A DNA stretch of 37,627 nt from Blastococcus sp. TF02-8 (GTDB lineage Bacteria > Actinomycetota > Actinomycetes > Mycobacteriales > Geodermatophilaceae). The notes under the pieces were generated by a model. It searched no databases and was not told the DNA's origin. It worked only from the letters and a program-made list of their open reading frames with translations. This document shows positions 27,242 to 35,533 of this stretch, piece by piece; positions within the stretch are counted from its first letter, which is position 1, and every line of letters starts with the position of its first letter. A program made the position numbers and the translations under genes. The stretch covers positions 1-37,627 of the forward strand of contig NZ_QOHK01000015.1 of the NCBI RefSeq assembly GCF_003319175.1, given 5' to 3'.

Positions 27242-27961
27242 ATGGACGCCGTCACCGTCACCGATCTCGTCGTCGACCGGGGGAGGCGCCGGGTGCTCCC
27301 CGGTCTGACCTTCGCCGTCCCCGCCGGGCAGGTCACCGGTCTGCTGGGACCGAGCGGCAGCGGGAAGAGCACGCTGATGCGCGCGATCGTCGGCGTCCAG
27401 CGGGTGCGATCGGGGACGGTGACAGTCCTGGGTCGCCCCGCCGGCTCCCCTGCACTGCGGGACCGCGTCGGCTACGTCACGCAGGCTCCCAGCGTCTACG
27501 CCGACCTCACCGTGCGGGAGAACGCCCGCTACTTCGCGGCCCTCTACGGCAAGGGGCACCGCGAAGCCGATGCCGCGCTCACCGACGTCGGCCTCGGCGG
27601 CGCGGCCGGCCAGCTGGTGGGTGACCTCTCCGGCGGTCAGCGCGGGCGGGCCTCCCTGGCCTGCGCCCTGGTCGGCGAACCGGAGGTGCTCGTGCTCGAC
27701 GAGCCGACCGTGGGCCTGGACCCGGTGCTGCGCGTCGAGCTCTGGGACCGCTTCCACGCCCTCGCCCGCGCCGGGACGGCGCAGCTCGTCTCCAGCCACG
27801 TCATGGACGAGGCGGCCCGCTGCGATCGGCTGCTCCTGCTCCGGGACGGCGCCCTGCTCGCCGACACCACACCTGCGCAGCTGCGCGCCGACGGCCGCTC
27901 GCAGGATCTCGAGGAGGCGTTCCTCACCGTCGTCCGCGCCCGCGAGGCGGTGGCCTCGTGA
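27242..27961 (+). CDS. ABC-2 transporter ATP-binding protein (drug exporter type)
   Basis: The 239-residue ATPase carries Walker A GPSGSGKST, a Q-loop in VGYVTQAPSVYADLTVRENA, signature LSGGQRGRASLACALV, Walker B VLVLDEPTVGLDP and the switch histidine in SSHVMDEA. The short length with only a small C-terminal tail matches DrrA/NodI-like exporter ATPases. The ATG at 27242 has GAGGAGGGG just upstream. It is the first of three coupled genes; its stop overlaps the permease start (GTGA). Expression is probably controlled by the TetR gene and the TTGAGTT repeats. Confidence 0.95.
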   Translation: MDAVTVTDLVVDRGRRRVLPGLTFAVPAGQVTGLLGPSGSGKSTLMRAIVGVQRVRSGTVTVLGRPAGSPALRDRVGYVTQAPSVYADLTVRENARYFAALYGKGHREADAALTDVGLGGAAGQLVGDLSGGQRGRASLACALVGEPEVLVLDEPTVGLDPVLRVELWDRFHALARAGTAQLVSSHVMDEAARCDRLLLLRDGALLADTTPAQLRADGRSQDLEEAFLTVVRAREAVAS

Positions 27962-28731
27962 CCAGCGCGACGCACCTGAGCCCACGGCTGACCTCGACGA
28001 CGGCGGCCCGCGTCCTCCGCCAGCTGCGCCACGACCACCGGACCATCGCGATGCTGCTCGTGCTGCCGAGCCTGCTGCTGGGCCTGTTGCACCTGCTCTG
28101 GAAGGAACTGCCGAGCATCCCCGGCCGGCCGGACACCTTCGACCGGGTGGGCCTCACGATGCTCGGGATCTTCCCGTTCGTCGTCATGTTCCTGGTGACC
28201 AGCATCGCGATGCTGCGCGAGCGGACCTCCGGCACGCTCGAGCGGCTGCTCACCACTCCCCTCTCGCGGCTCGACCTGCTGCTCGGCTACGGCCTGGCGT
28301 TCGGCCTCGCCGCGGCGCTGCAGGCCGTCGTCACCGTCACCGTGGCGACGACGCTGTACGACCTGGACGTCGCCGGCCCGGTCTGGCTGGTGGTGCTCAT
28401 CGCCGTTCTCGACGCGGTGCTGGGTGTGGCGCTCGGCCTGCTGGCCAGCGCGTTCGCCCGCTCGGAGTTCCAGGCCGTGCAGTTCATGCCGGTCATCGTG
28501 CTGCCGCAGTTCTTCCTCTGCGGGCTGCTCGTACCGCGGGAGCAGATGGCGGGGTGGCTGGAGGCGGTCAGCGACGTCCTGCCCCTGACCTACGCGGTCG
28601 AGGCCCTGCAGGAGGTCGGGCGCTCGGTGGCGGCGACGGGCACGATGTGGACCGACGTCGGTGTCGTCGCCGGCGCGGCCCTGCTCGCCCTCGCCCTGGC
28701 GGCGGCGACCCTGCGGAGGAGGACCGACTGA
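27958..28731 (+). CDS. ABC-2 transporter permease (DrrB/YhgE-like)
   Basis: The 257-residue protein has six hydrophobic helices, starting at TIAMLLVLPSLLLGLLHLLW. The cytoplasmic loop MLRERTSGTLERLLTTPLSRLDLLLGY is the hallmark coupling segment of ABC-2 permeases, and the last part (LVPREQMAGWLEAVSDVLPLTYAVEAL) is the conserved C-terminal region. The GTG start overlaps the ATPase stop, and its own stop overlaps the TetR start codon. The substrate is unknown, although repression by TetR family proteins often indicates toxic small molecules. Confidence 0.93.
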   Translation: MTSATHLSPRLTSTTAARVLRQLRHDHRTIAMLLVLPSLLLGLLHLLWKELPSIPGRPDTFDRVGLTMLGIFPFVVMFLVTSIAMLRERTSGTLERLLTTPLSRLDLLLGYGLAFGLAAALQAVVTVTVATTLYDLDVAGPVWLVVLIAVLDAVLGVALGLLASAFARSEFQAVQFMPVIVLPQFFLCGLLVPREQMAGWLEAVSDVLPLTYAVEALQEVGRSVAATGTMWTDVGVVAGAALLALALAAATLRRRTD

Positions 28732-29348
28732 GCACCACCGAGCAGCCGCGACGCCGCACCGGACGGCGCCCCGGCAGCCCCGACACCCGCGACGCCGTGC
28801 TCGCGGCCGCGCGCGAGGCCTTCGCCGAGCGGGGGTTCGACGGCGCGACCATCCGCCAGATCGCCACCGTCGCCGGCGTCGACCCCGCGCTGGTGCACCA
28901 CTACTTCGGCAGCAAGGACCAGCTCTTCCTCGCCGCGATCGAGGCACCGGCGGATCCGGCGGAGCTGCTGCCCGAGCTGCTGTCCGGCGATCCCGCCGAG
29001 CTGGGCGCGAACGTCGTCCGGCTGCTCCTGCGGGTGTGGGACGGGCCGGGGCAGAGCGCCGGCCTGGCCCTCGTCAGGTCGGCCGTCGGCAACGAGTGGA
29101 CGGCGAAGCTGCTGCGCGAGTTCCTCGTCTCCCAGGTGCTGCGGCGGGTGCTCGGCACGCTCGACCTGCCCCCCGCCGAGCGCGAGGCCCGGGGCGCGCT
29201 GGTCGCCTCGCAGCTCATCGGCGTCGTGATGGGCCGCTACGTGCTCCGGGTGGAGCCGCTGGCGTCCGCATCCCCCGGGTGGCTGGCCGCCACCATCGGG
29301 CCGACCCTCCAGCGCTACCTCACCGGAGAGGTCCCCCTCCCGACGTGA
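28728..29348 (+). CDS. TetR/AcrR-family transcriptional regulator with apparent CTG start
   Basis: The 206-residue regulator has an N-terminal helix-turn-helix: DAVLAAAREAFAERGFDGATIRQIATVAGVDPALVHHYFGSKDQLF is the textbook TetR DNA-binding unit. The rest is a variable ligand-binding helical domain (VRLLLRVWDGPG..., ending ...LQRYLTGEVPLP). The only codon that keeps the basic arm (RRRTGRRPGSPDTRD) and overlaps the permease stop is a CTG at 28728 (CTGA), with GAGGAGGA about six bases upstream. The first in-frame GTG would cut into helix 1. It probably represses its own operon through the TTGAGTT repeats near 27.2 kb. Confidence 0.9.
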   Translation: MSTTEQPRRRTGRRPGSPDTRDAVLAAAREAFAERGFDGATIRQIATVAGVDPALVHHYFGSKDQLFLAAIEAPADPAELLPELLSGDPAELGANVVRLLLRVWDGPGQSAGLALVRSAVGNEWTAKLLREFLVSQVLRRVLGTLDLPPAEREARGALVASQLIGVVMGRYVLRVEPLASASPGWLAATIGPTLQRYLTGEVPLPT

Positions 29349-29357
29349 CCCGGCCGG

Positions 29358-30884
29358 TCAGGCCTCGCCGACGGGAACCGGGACCACGGCCGCGTGCTCG
29401 GGCAGGACGCCGGTCCGGTGCCGCTGACGGAGGCGGTAGTACGCCAGGCCGCTGAGTGCGATGGCCCCGATGAAGACGGCCGCGCCCCACTGCAGGTACC
29501 AGTGGTGGGGCTCGGTGGCGTTGTACACCTCGCGGCGCGGCCAGCCCAGGTTGATCGCCATGCCCGCGCCCCACAGCACCGCCAGCACGTTCACCGGCAG
29601 CCCCCAGCGGCCGAGGGAGAAGTGGCGTCCGCCGTCGTCCGGCGCCGGCCACCGGCCCCGCAGCCGGCTGATCAGCATCGGCACGGTGACCAGCAGGTAG
29701 GCCAGGTAGATCATCACGACGGCGATGCTGGTGATCACGGTGAAGATCTGCGGCTGCCGGATGTTGATCAGCAGGATCGCGATCGAGAACAGCCCGATGA
29801 CGACGGCGGGCGCGACCGGGGTCTTGAACCGCGGGTGCACGCGGGCCAGCCGGGCCGAGCCGGGCAGGTTGTTGTCCCGGGCCATCCCGAACATCATCCG
29901 GATCGTCGCGGTGTGCACGGCCAGGCAGCACACGGTGATCGCGATGACGATGGCGACGAGGAAGACGCGGCCGACCCCGCTGCCCGCGGCCTGCAGCAGC
30001 ACGTACTGCAGCCCGCCGGTGCCGGAGGACAGCTGCGGGTCGCGGATGTCCTCGACCGCCATGAGCCCGAACAGCAGGATCAGCCCGCCGAGCACGAAGG
30101 ACGCCGTGATGGCCCGGAGGATCGCCCGCGGGGCGGTGCGGCGCGGATCGACGGTCTCCTCGCCCAGCGAGCTGGCGGTGTCGAAGCCGTACATGACGTA
30201 GCCGGATGCGAGCGCGGCGACGAGGAACGCTCCGAGGTAGCCGAGGTCCCGCCCCTGGCCGGCGCCTGCCGTGTCGAGGACGACGTCGGGTCCCCGGGTC
30301 GCGTGCGCGGCGAGCAGCACGATGATCAGCACCGCAGCGACCAGCTCGACGAACACCCCGGTGCTGTTGATGCGCGCCATGAGCTTGACGCCGAAGACGT
30401 TCACCAGCGTGGTGAACACGATGAGGGCGCTGCCCAGGATCACCGCGTTGACCGCGTAGTCGTACTCCCCCGTGCCGTCGCCGACGAGCTGGAAGCCGGA
30501 CCAGAGCTGGGGCAGCGTGATCTGGTAGGCCAGCACCGTCGCCGCCAGCGTCACGACCGAGGCCGTCAGCATCATCCAGCCGGCCATCCAGGCGGTGGTG
30601 CGGTTGCCCAGGCGCTTGGTCCAGTTGTAGAGCGAGCCGGCCACCGGGAAGCGCGCCGCCAGCTCCGCGAAGCACAGCGCCACCATGAGCTGGCCGACGA
30701 AGACCACCGGCCAGGACCAGACGTAGGCCGGTCCCCCGGCGCCGAAGCCGAAGTAGAAGAGCTGGAACGTGCCGGTCAGGATCGAGATGTAGCTGACGCC
30801 GGCCGCGAAGCTGGCGAACCGGCCGAGGCTGCGGTCCAGCTGCTGGCGGTAGCCGAACCCGGCGAGCGGGTCACCCGCACTCAT
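29358..30884 (-). CDS. APC-family amino acid permease
   Basis: The 508-residue membrane protein has about 12 helices. The opening FAAGVSYISILTGTFQLFYFGFGAGGPAYVWSWP contains the conserved helix-1 break with Gly residues. The loop FPVAGSLYNWTKRLGN and the segment GFDTASSLGEETVDPRRTAPRAI, where the Glu-Glu-rich loop follows helix 8, are typical of the APC branch that includes GABA/choline/ethanolamine-type transporters. Transport is by ion-coupled uptake across the cell membrane. The substrate is unknown. The ATG at 30884 overlaps the thioesterase stop (ATGA). It converges on the TetR gene with only nine bases between. Confidence 0.9.
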   Translation of the reverse strand: MSAGDPLAGFGYRQQLDRSLGRFASFAAGVSYISILTGTFQLFYFGFGAGGPAYVWSWPVVFVGQLMVALCFAELAARFPVAGSLYNWTKRLGNRTTAWMAGWMMLTASVVTLAATVLAYQITLPQLWSGFQLVGDGTGEYDYAVNAVILGSALIVFTTLVNVFGVKLMARINSTGVFVELVAAVLIIVLLAAHATRGPDVVLDTAGAGQGRDLGYLGAFLVAALASGYVMYGFDTASSLGEETVDPRRTAPRAILRAITASFVLGGLILLFGLMAVEDIRDPQLSSGTGGLQYVLLQAAGSGVGRVFLVAIVIAITVCCLAVHTATIRMMFGMARDNNLPGSARLARVHPRFKTPVAPAVVIGLFSIAILLINIRQPQIFTVITSIAVVMIYLAYLLVTVPMLISRLRGRWPAPDDGGRHFSLGRWGLPVNVLAVLWGAGMAINLGWPRREVYNATEPHHWYLQWGAAVFIGAIALSGLAYYRLRQRHRTGVLPEHAAVVPVPVGEA

Positions 30885-31705
30885 CGGGCGGTGCGGGCGA
30901 GCTGGCGGCTCTGGGCGACCAGCCGACCGGTGGAGTCCCAGATCCGGTAGTCCTCGTCGGACCAGCCGTCGGCGATCTCGCTGGCGCGGGCCTCGACCAG
31001 GCACCAGCCCGGGGCCGGCAGCGCCCGCACGAGGACCTGGAGCTGCACGGTCGGCGCCCAGCCCATGCGGCCGGTGGCGAAGCTGGTGGGCGGCAGGACG
31101 TCGGCGAAGGTGAGCAGCGCCAGCGGGTCCGCCGGCCGCCCGTCGGCGAACCGGACCCAGGCCCTCAGCACCGGGTGGTCCGAGGGCTGCCCCAGCGCCC
31201 AGGTCGCCGTCGCCGGGTCCAGCCGGCTCTCCACGTGCCGGGCCATGCCGGGCAGCTGGATGGGCACGGCGGCGAGGTGCGCGTTGGCCGCCATGTCGAG
31301 GCACTCGTCGGGGCCGGGCACGTCGGGCATCGGCAGCGTGTACTCCGGCACGGCGTCGGCGCTCAGCGTCGCCGTCGTCGCCTGGACGGTGATGACCGGG
31401 CCGCCCTCGTCGGCGAGCGTGATCAGCGAGTGGGCGAGCGTGCGACCGGCCGGGCCCGGGGTCACCGTGAGCGTGGCCGGGCCGGCGGCACCGGCGCGCA
31501 GGTAGCTGGCCGACATCGCGACCGGGTGCTCGTGGGGGCTCTCCAGCACCGCGGCGCGCCCGGCCACCGAGAGCAGGTAGCCGCCGTTGAGGATGCCGCC
31601 GCCGATCTCCCACCCGGGGTCGAGGTCGGCGAGCAGCGCCGGTCCCTCGGCCCGACGGACGGCCGTGGCGAGGTCGAACGCGGAGGTCTGATCGTTCTGC
31701 GGCAC
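30881..31705 (-). CDS. Thioesterase-family protein (double hotdog, TesB-like)
   Basis: The 274-residue cytosolic protein matches acyl-CoA thioesterase-like proteins with two fused hotdog domains. The first domain has GWEIGGGILNGGYLLSVAGRAAV and the second has HPVLRAWVRFADGRPADPLALLTFADVLPP, followed by VQLQVLVRALPAPGWCLVEARA and the C-terminal WDSTGRLVAQSRQLA, the usual TesB-type ending. It would hydrolyse acyl-CoA thioesters, but the acyl chain is unknown. The GTG at 31705 is used as start because the alignment-like core begins soon after; no better start is visible. It is coupled to the APC permease and divergent from the aldo/keto reductase with only 27 bases between. Confidence 0.82.
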   Translation of the reverse strand: MPQNDQTSAFDLATAVRRAEGPALLADLDPGWEIGGGILNGGYLLSVAGRAAVLESPHEHPVAMSASYLRAGAAGPATLTVTPGPAGRTLAHSLITLADEGGPVITVQATTATLSADAVPEYTLPMPDVPGPDECLDMAANAHLAAVPIQLPGMARHVESRLDPATATWALGQPSDHPVLRAWVRFADGRPADPLALLTFADVLPPTSFATGRMGWAPTVQLQVLVRALPAPGWCLVEARASEIADGWSDEDYRIWDSTGRLVAQSRQLARTAR

Positions 31706-31732
31706 GGGAGACAGGGTGCCAGGGTGATCGTC

Positions 31733-32701
31733 ATGGACTACACGCACCTCGGCCGCAGCGGCCTGCGGGTCTCCCGGCTGTGCCTGGGCACCATGAACTT
31801 CGGCTGGAAGACCGAGGAGGCCGAGTCGCACGAGATCATGGATCGGGCGCTCGCCGAGGGCGTGAACTTCTTCGACACCGCCAACGTCTACGGCTTCGAC
31901 GCCGGCAAGGGGCGCACCGAGGAGGTCCTGGGCAGCTGGTTCGCCCACGGCGGTGAGCGCCGCGAGAAGACGGTGCTGGCCACCAAGGTCTACGGCGGGA
32001 TGTCGGACTGGCCGAACGACACCTTCCTCTCCGCGCGCAACATCGTGCGCGCCTGCGAGGCCTCGCTGCGCCGGCTGGGCACCGACTGGATCGACCTCTA
32101 CCAGTTCCACCACGTCGATCTCGAGACGCCGTGGGACGAGATCTGGCAGGCCTGCGAGACGCTGGTGGCCCAGGGCAAGGTGCTCTACGTCGGCTCCTCC
32201 AACCACGCCGCGTGGCAGATCGTCGAGGGCAACGCCGTCGCCGCCCGGCGCCACTCCACCGGGCTGGTCAGCGAGCAGTCGCACTACAACCTGCTCACCC
32301 GGCACGTGGAGCTGGAGGTGCTTCCGGCCGCGCAGCGCACCGGCGTCGGCATCCTCCCGTGGAGCCCGCTGGCCGGCGGCCTGCTCGGGGGCGCGCTGGA
32401 GAGGTCCGAGGGCAGCCGTCGGACCGAGGACCGCCAGCTGAAGCGGATCGAGCGGCACCGCCCGGCGCTGGAGGCCTACGAGGCGCTGTGCCGCGACCTC
32501 GGGCACGCCCCGGCCGACGTCGGCGTGGCCTGGCTGCTGCACCAGCCGGCGGTGACCGCGCCGATCGTCGGGCCGCGCACGATGGAGCAGCTCGACGGCG
32601 GCCTCCGGGCGCTCGAGATCCGGCTGGACGACGCCGCCCTCGCCCGGCTCGACGAGATCTTCCCGGGCTACCGGCCGGCGCCTATGGAGTACGCGTGGTG
32701 A
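31733..32701 (+). CDS. Aldo/keto reductase
   Basis: The 322-residue (beta/alpha)8 enzyme reduces aldehydes or ketones with NADPH. The tetrad is visible: Asp48 in FFDTANVYG, Tyr53, Lys85 in LATKVYG and His126 in LYQFHHVD. The start (MDYTHLGRSGLRVSRLCLGTMNFG) and the C-terminal VGVAWLLHQPAVTAPIVGPRT, the cofactor phosphate-binding loop, match the YajO/YghZ/IolS-like group. The substrate is not evident. GTG 31724 is an alternative start that would add three residues. Its 3' end overlaps the convergent RNA phosphodiesterase gene by 20 bases. Confidence 0.93.
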   Translation: MDYTHLGRSGLRVSRLCLGTMNFGWKTEEAESHEIMDRALAEGVNFFDTANVYGFDAGKGRTEEVLGSWFAHGGERREKTVLATKVYGGMSDWPNDTFLSARNIVRACEASLRRLGTDWIDLYQFHHVDLETPWDEIWQACETLVAQGKVLYVGSSNHAAWQIVEGNAVAARRHSTGLVSEQSHYNLLTRHVELEVLPAAQRTGVGILPWSPLAGGLLGGALERSEGSRRTEDRQLKRIERHRPALEAYEALCRDLGHAPADVGVAWLLHQPAVTAPIVGPRTMEQLDGGLRALEIRLDDAALARLDEIFPGYRPAPMEYAW

Positions 32702-33260
32702 GCGGCCAGGCCTGCAGCAGGTCGTAGCGCGGGGCGGCGCCGAGCCGGCTCTCCCACAGTCGCACCTCGCCCACCGGCCAGGCCGGCCCGCGGTAGCCGG
32801 CCAGCCGGTCGGTCACCGTGCCGTCGGCCGGGCGACCCGGTCGCCAGCGGCCGAGCGTGAGGTGCGGGCGGAACGGCCGGTCCTCCACCTCCAGCCCGAG
32901 CCCCCTGGCAGCGTCGGCGAGCCGGCCGGCGAGGGCCACGAGCGGGGCGACGTCGCCGTCCAGTCCCGCCCAGGCGACCTGGGGCCGGCGCAGCGAGCCG
33001 AACCGACCGCCCCCGGCCAGCCGCAGGGTCAGGTGCGGCGTCGCCGCGACGGCGGGCGTGGCCGCGCGCACGAGTGCCGGCACCAGCCCGTCGGGCACCC
33101 GGCCGAGGAAGAGCAGCGTCAGGTGCCAGCGCTCCGGCGGTCCCCACCGGGGCGCACCGGGCAGCTCCCGCAGCGGCGCGACCGCGCCCTCGAGATCCCG
33201 CCGGGCAGGCACCGGCGGGTCGACGGCGAAGACGAGCCGGCGGGTGACCGGGGCGCTCAG
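32682..33260 (-). CDS. thpR: RNA 2',3'-cyclic phosphodiesterase (LigT/ThpR type), apparent CTG start
   Basis: The 192-residue protein is a 2H phosphoesterase. The two HxTx motifs are RWHLTLLFLG (His46, Thr48) and RPHLTLGRW (His133, Thr135) when counted from the CTG at 33260. Family members open RNA 2',3'-cyclic phosphates and process tRNA fragments. The first strand (RRLVFAVDPPVPARR) precedes the only nearby GTG (33212), so a start there would remove it. The CTG at 33260 overlaps the stop of the upstream gene (CTGA) and is therefore the better candidate. No clear Shine-Dalgarno is visible, so coupling would be needed. Its 3' end overlaps the aldo/keto reductase gene. Confidence 0.85.
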   Translation of the reverse strand: MSAPVTRRLVFAVDPPVPARRDLEGAVAPLRELPGAPRWGPPERWHLTLLFLGRVPDGLVPALVRAATPAVAATPHLTLRLAGGGRFGSLRRPQVAWAGLDGDVAPLVALAGRLADAARGLGLEVEDRPFRPHLTLGRWRPGRPADGTVTDRLAGYRGPAWPVGEVRLWESRLGAAPRYDLLQAWPLTTRTP

Positions 33261-33643
33261 ACCGGCACCCGGAGGCCGGCGGCACGCAGGGCGGCGACCA
33301 CGCGCAGCCGCTCGATCTCCCGGAGACGGGTCTCCGGGACGGCGGCGAGGTCCGTGGGCACACCGAGGATCCCGGCCGCCTCGACCAGGACGTCGTCGTA
33401 GGCGGCCTGCACCGCACGGCGGCGGGCCATCGGCGCGCCCGCGGGGATGAACGCCACCTCGTGGCCCAACCGGCGGAGGTCGGCGGCGACGAGCTCCAGG
33501 GGACGGCCGGCCGGAACGGGATGACGCGCTGCCCGACGGCGCTCCACCCAGCGGCCCACCCGCCGGGCACCGGGTCCGGCGAAGGCGACCAGCAGGGCGA
33601 AGAGCACGAACGACACCACGAGCTGGACCAGAGCGGTGGCCAT
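33257..33643 (-). CDS. Small membrane-anchored protein of unknown function
   Basis: The 128-residue product has one N-terminal hydrophobic helix (ALVQLVVSFVLFALLVAFAG) followed by a positively charged stretch (RRVGRWVERRRAARH), giving an N-out, C-in topology by the positive-inside rule. The cytosolic part is mostly helical and charged, with PLELVAADLRRLGHEV and DDVLVEAAGILGVPTDLAAVPETRLREIERLRV. I do not recognise the family. The ATG at 33643 has GGAGGGTG just upstream. The stop overlaps the RNA phosphodiesterase start, so the two are probably coexpressed. Confidence 0.75.
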   Translation of the reverse strand: MATALVQLVVSFVLFALLVAFAGPGARRVGRWVERRRAARHPVPAGRPLELVAADLRRLGHEVAFIPAGAPMARRRAVQAAYDDVLVEAAGILGVPTDLAAVPETRLREIERLRVVAALRAAGLRVPV

Positions 33644-33692
33644 GTCACCCTCCTGCGCGCCGAGCGGGCCGGCGCGCCCGAAGGTACCCGCG

Positions 33693-35072
33693 TCAGGGCG
33701 ACTGCTGCCCGGGCGCACGCTCGGCGAGCGCCTCCTCCGCGGCCCGCAGCTGCGGTGCGGGGACTGCGTTCCGCAGCGCTCCGACGCGCAGCCGCATCCG
33801 GAGCGGGGACCGCTGGAGCTCGAGGCGGACCGAACGGTGCCGGGCGAGGAACGCGGCCGCGGCGAGCCCGGCGACCACGCAGACCGCTCCGCCCAGGATC
33901 AGCCCCCACGGCGCGCCCAGGTGCTCGGAGATCCACCCGACGAGCGGCGCCCCGACCGGCGTGCCGCCCATGAAGCACATGAAGTAGAGCGCCATGACCC
34001 GCCCGCGCATCTGCGGGTCGACGCCGAGCTGGACGAAGCTGTTGTTGGCCACGCTGAACATCAGCCCGGCCGCCCCCGTCGGCACGAGCATCAGCGCGAA
34101 GGTGAGATAGGTCGGCATCAGGCCCGAGACGACGGTGAGCAGCCCGAACACCACCGCGGACCCGACCAGGAACCGCTGTCGCGGGCGCACGCTGCGCCGG
34201 GTCGACAGCAGCGCACCGGACAGCGACCCGACCGCGAAGGCGGTGGACAGCAGCCCGAAGGCCTCGGCCCCGAGGTCGAAGCTCTCCCGCGCCATCAGCG
34301 CGATGGTGACCTGGTAGTTGAAGCCGAAGGTGCCCAGCACGAAGGCGAGCGCCATCGCCAGCACCAGGTCGGGGTGCGCCCAGGTGTAGCTCAGCCCCTC
34401 CCGCAGCTGCCCCTTCCCGCGGGCGACAGGTGGGCTCGGCAGCAGCTCGTCGGTCCGCATGCCGGCCAGCGCCGCGATGGTGAAGGCGAAGCTGACCGCG
34501 TTGAGGAAGAACGCGGGGGCCGTGTCGCCACCGGCCGCACCGATCAGCAGGCCGGCCAGCGACGGACCGACCAGGCGGGCACCGTTGAAGATCGTGGAGT
34601 TGAGGCTGACGGCGTTGGTGAGCAGCGACGGGCCGACCATCTCCGAGACGAACGACTGGCGCACCGGGGCGTCGACGGCCGAGACCGCCCCCAGCAGGCC
34701 GGCGAGCACGAACACGTGCCAGAGCGCCACGGCGTCCGCGGCGACGAGCACGCCCAGCGCGAGCGAGAGCAGTCCCATCAGCGTCTGGCTGACGAGCAGC
34801 AACCGCCGCTTGGCGTAGCGGTCGGCCAGGACCCCGCCGTACATGCTGAGCAGCAGCGAGGGCCCGAACTGCAGGGCCGTGATGAGTCCCAGGGCGACGC
34901 CGCTGTCGTCGGACAGCTGCAGCACCAGCCAGTCCTGCCCGATGCGCTGCATCCAGGTGCCGGTGAGGCTGAGCAGGTTGGCCGAGGCGAAGCGGCGGTA
35001 GTTCCGGACGCGCAGGGCGCGGAACATGCCGTGGTCGGACTCCGTCCGCTGGTCAGTGCTCGTGCAGGTCAC
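33693..35072 (-). CDS. MFS transporter (drug/EntS-like exporter) in MarR operon
   Basis: The 459-residue membrane protein has about 12 helices. MFRALRVRNYRRFASANLLSLTGTWMQRIGQDWLVLQLS is a typical N-terminus of the MFS_3/EntS group, and GGVLADRYAKRRLLL is the motif-A loop. Helices 7-12 follow LSYTWAHPDLVLAMALAFVLG. The last 35 residues form a charged cytosolic tail. The GTG at 35072 overlaps the marR stop (GTGA); the ATG at 35027 is the alternative and would begin at MFRAL. Under MarR control and possibly an iron box, it could export drugs or siderophores, but the substrate is not known. Confidence 0.9.
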   Translation of the reverse strand: MTCTSTDQRTESDHGMFRALRVRNYRRFASANLLSLTGTWMQRIGQDWLVLQLSDDSGVALGLITALQFGPSLLLSMYGGVLADRYAKRRLLLVSQTLMGLLSLALGVLVAADAVALWHVFVLAGLLGAVSAVDAPVRQSFVSEMVGPSLLTNAVSLNSTIFNGARLVGPSLAGLLIGAAGGDTAPAFFLNAVSFAFTIAALAGMRTDELLPSPPVARGKGQLREGLSYTWAHPDLVLAMALAFVLGTFGFNYQVTIALMARESFDLGAEAFGLLSTAFAVGSLSGALLSTRRSVRPRQRFLVGSAVVFGLLTVVSGLMPTYLTFALMLVPTGAAGLMFSVANNSFVQLGVDPQMRGRVMALYFMCFMGGTPVGAPLVGWISEHLGAPWGLILGGAVCVVAGLAAAAFLARHRSVRLELQRSPLRMRLRVGALRNAVPAPQLRAAEEALAERAPGQQSP

Positions 35073-35506
35073 CCACCACTGGCCAGCTTGTCCATGATCT
35101 CGGCGGCCTCGCGCAGCACGGCTCGCTCCTCGGCGGTCAGCTCCTGCAGCCGTCCGGCCAACCACGCCTCCCGCGCCCGCGCCTCGGCGTTGAGCATCTC
35201 CTCGGCCGCCGGCGTGAGCCCGATGATGACCTGGCGCCCGTCGGTCGGGTGCGGGGTCCGGGTGACCAGGCCCTTGCTCTCGAGCGCGACCACGACCCGG
35301 GTCATCGACGGTGGCTGCACCCGCTCGTGGGCGGCCAGCTCACCGGGGCTCATCGGGCCGTGCCGCTTGAGCGTCGACAGCGCCGCGAGGTGGGTGAGCG
35401 TGACCGAGGTGTCCACCCGCTGGTTGCGCAGCCGGCGGGAGAACCGCATGACCGCCAGCCGCAGCTCGTGCGAGAGCGCGGCCGTGTCCAGCGTCGTGCG
35501 GCCCAC
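35069..35506 (-). CDS. MarR-family transcriptional regulator
   Basis: The 145-residue protein shows the winged helix-turn-helix: LTHLAALSTLKRHGPMSPGELAAHERVQPPSMTRVVVALESKGLVTRTPHPTDGRQVIIGLT. The DGR in the wing is the conserved turn, and helices at both ends form the dimer interface. Such proteins usually repress a neighbouring exporter and release DNA when a phenolic or drug ligand binds. The GTG at 35506 lies only four bases from a perfect palindrome, and TAGGCT within that palindrome is seven bases from the GTG, so the transcript may be leaderless. The stop overlaps the MFS start, so exporter and regulator share one mRNA. Confidence 0.94.
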   Translation of the reverse strand: MGRTTLDTAALSHELRLAVMRFSRRLRNQRVDTSVTLTHLAALSTLKRHGPMSPGELAAHERVQPPSMTRVVVALESKGLVTRTPHPTDGRQVIIGLTPAAEEMLNAEARAREAWLAGRLQELTAEERAVLREAAEIMDKLASGG

Positions 35507-35510
35507 GATC

Positions 35511-35521
35511 GTTAGCCTAAC
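35511..35521. promoter_or_regulatory. Palindrome over the marR promoter, DtxR/IdeR-like core
   Basis: GTTAGCCTAAC is a perfect 11-base palindrome around a central C. On the minus strand it contains TAGGCT, a TANNNT -10 candidate seven bases from the marR GTG. The core GTTAGGCTAAC equals the middle of the IdeR/DtxR iron-box consensus, although the outer flanks fit poorly. Binding by MarR itself is the other plausible reading. Confidence 0.55.
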
Positions 35522-35533
35522 TCAAGAGTCGGG

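Noticed and set aside
33003..33050. Third HLTL-like motif in the RNA phosphodiesterase
   Set aside because: A PHLTL stretch lies between the two catalytic motifs, but the family uses only two HxTx motifs and the fold position is wrong. It is likely coincidental.
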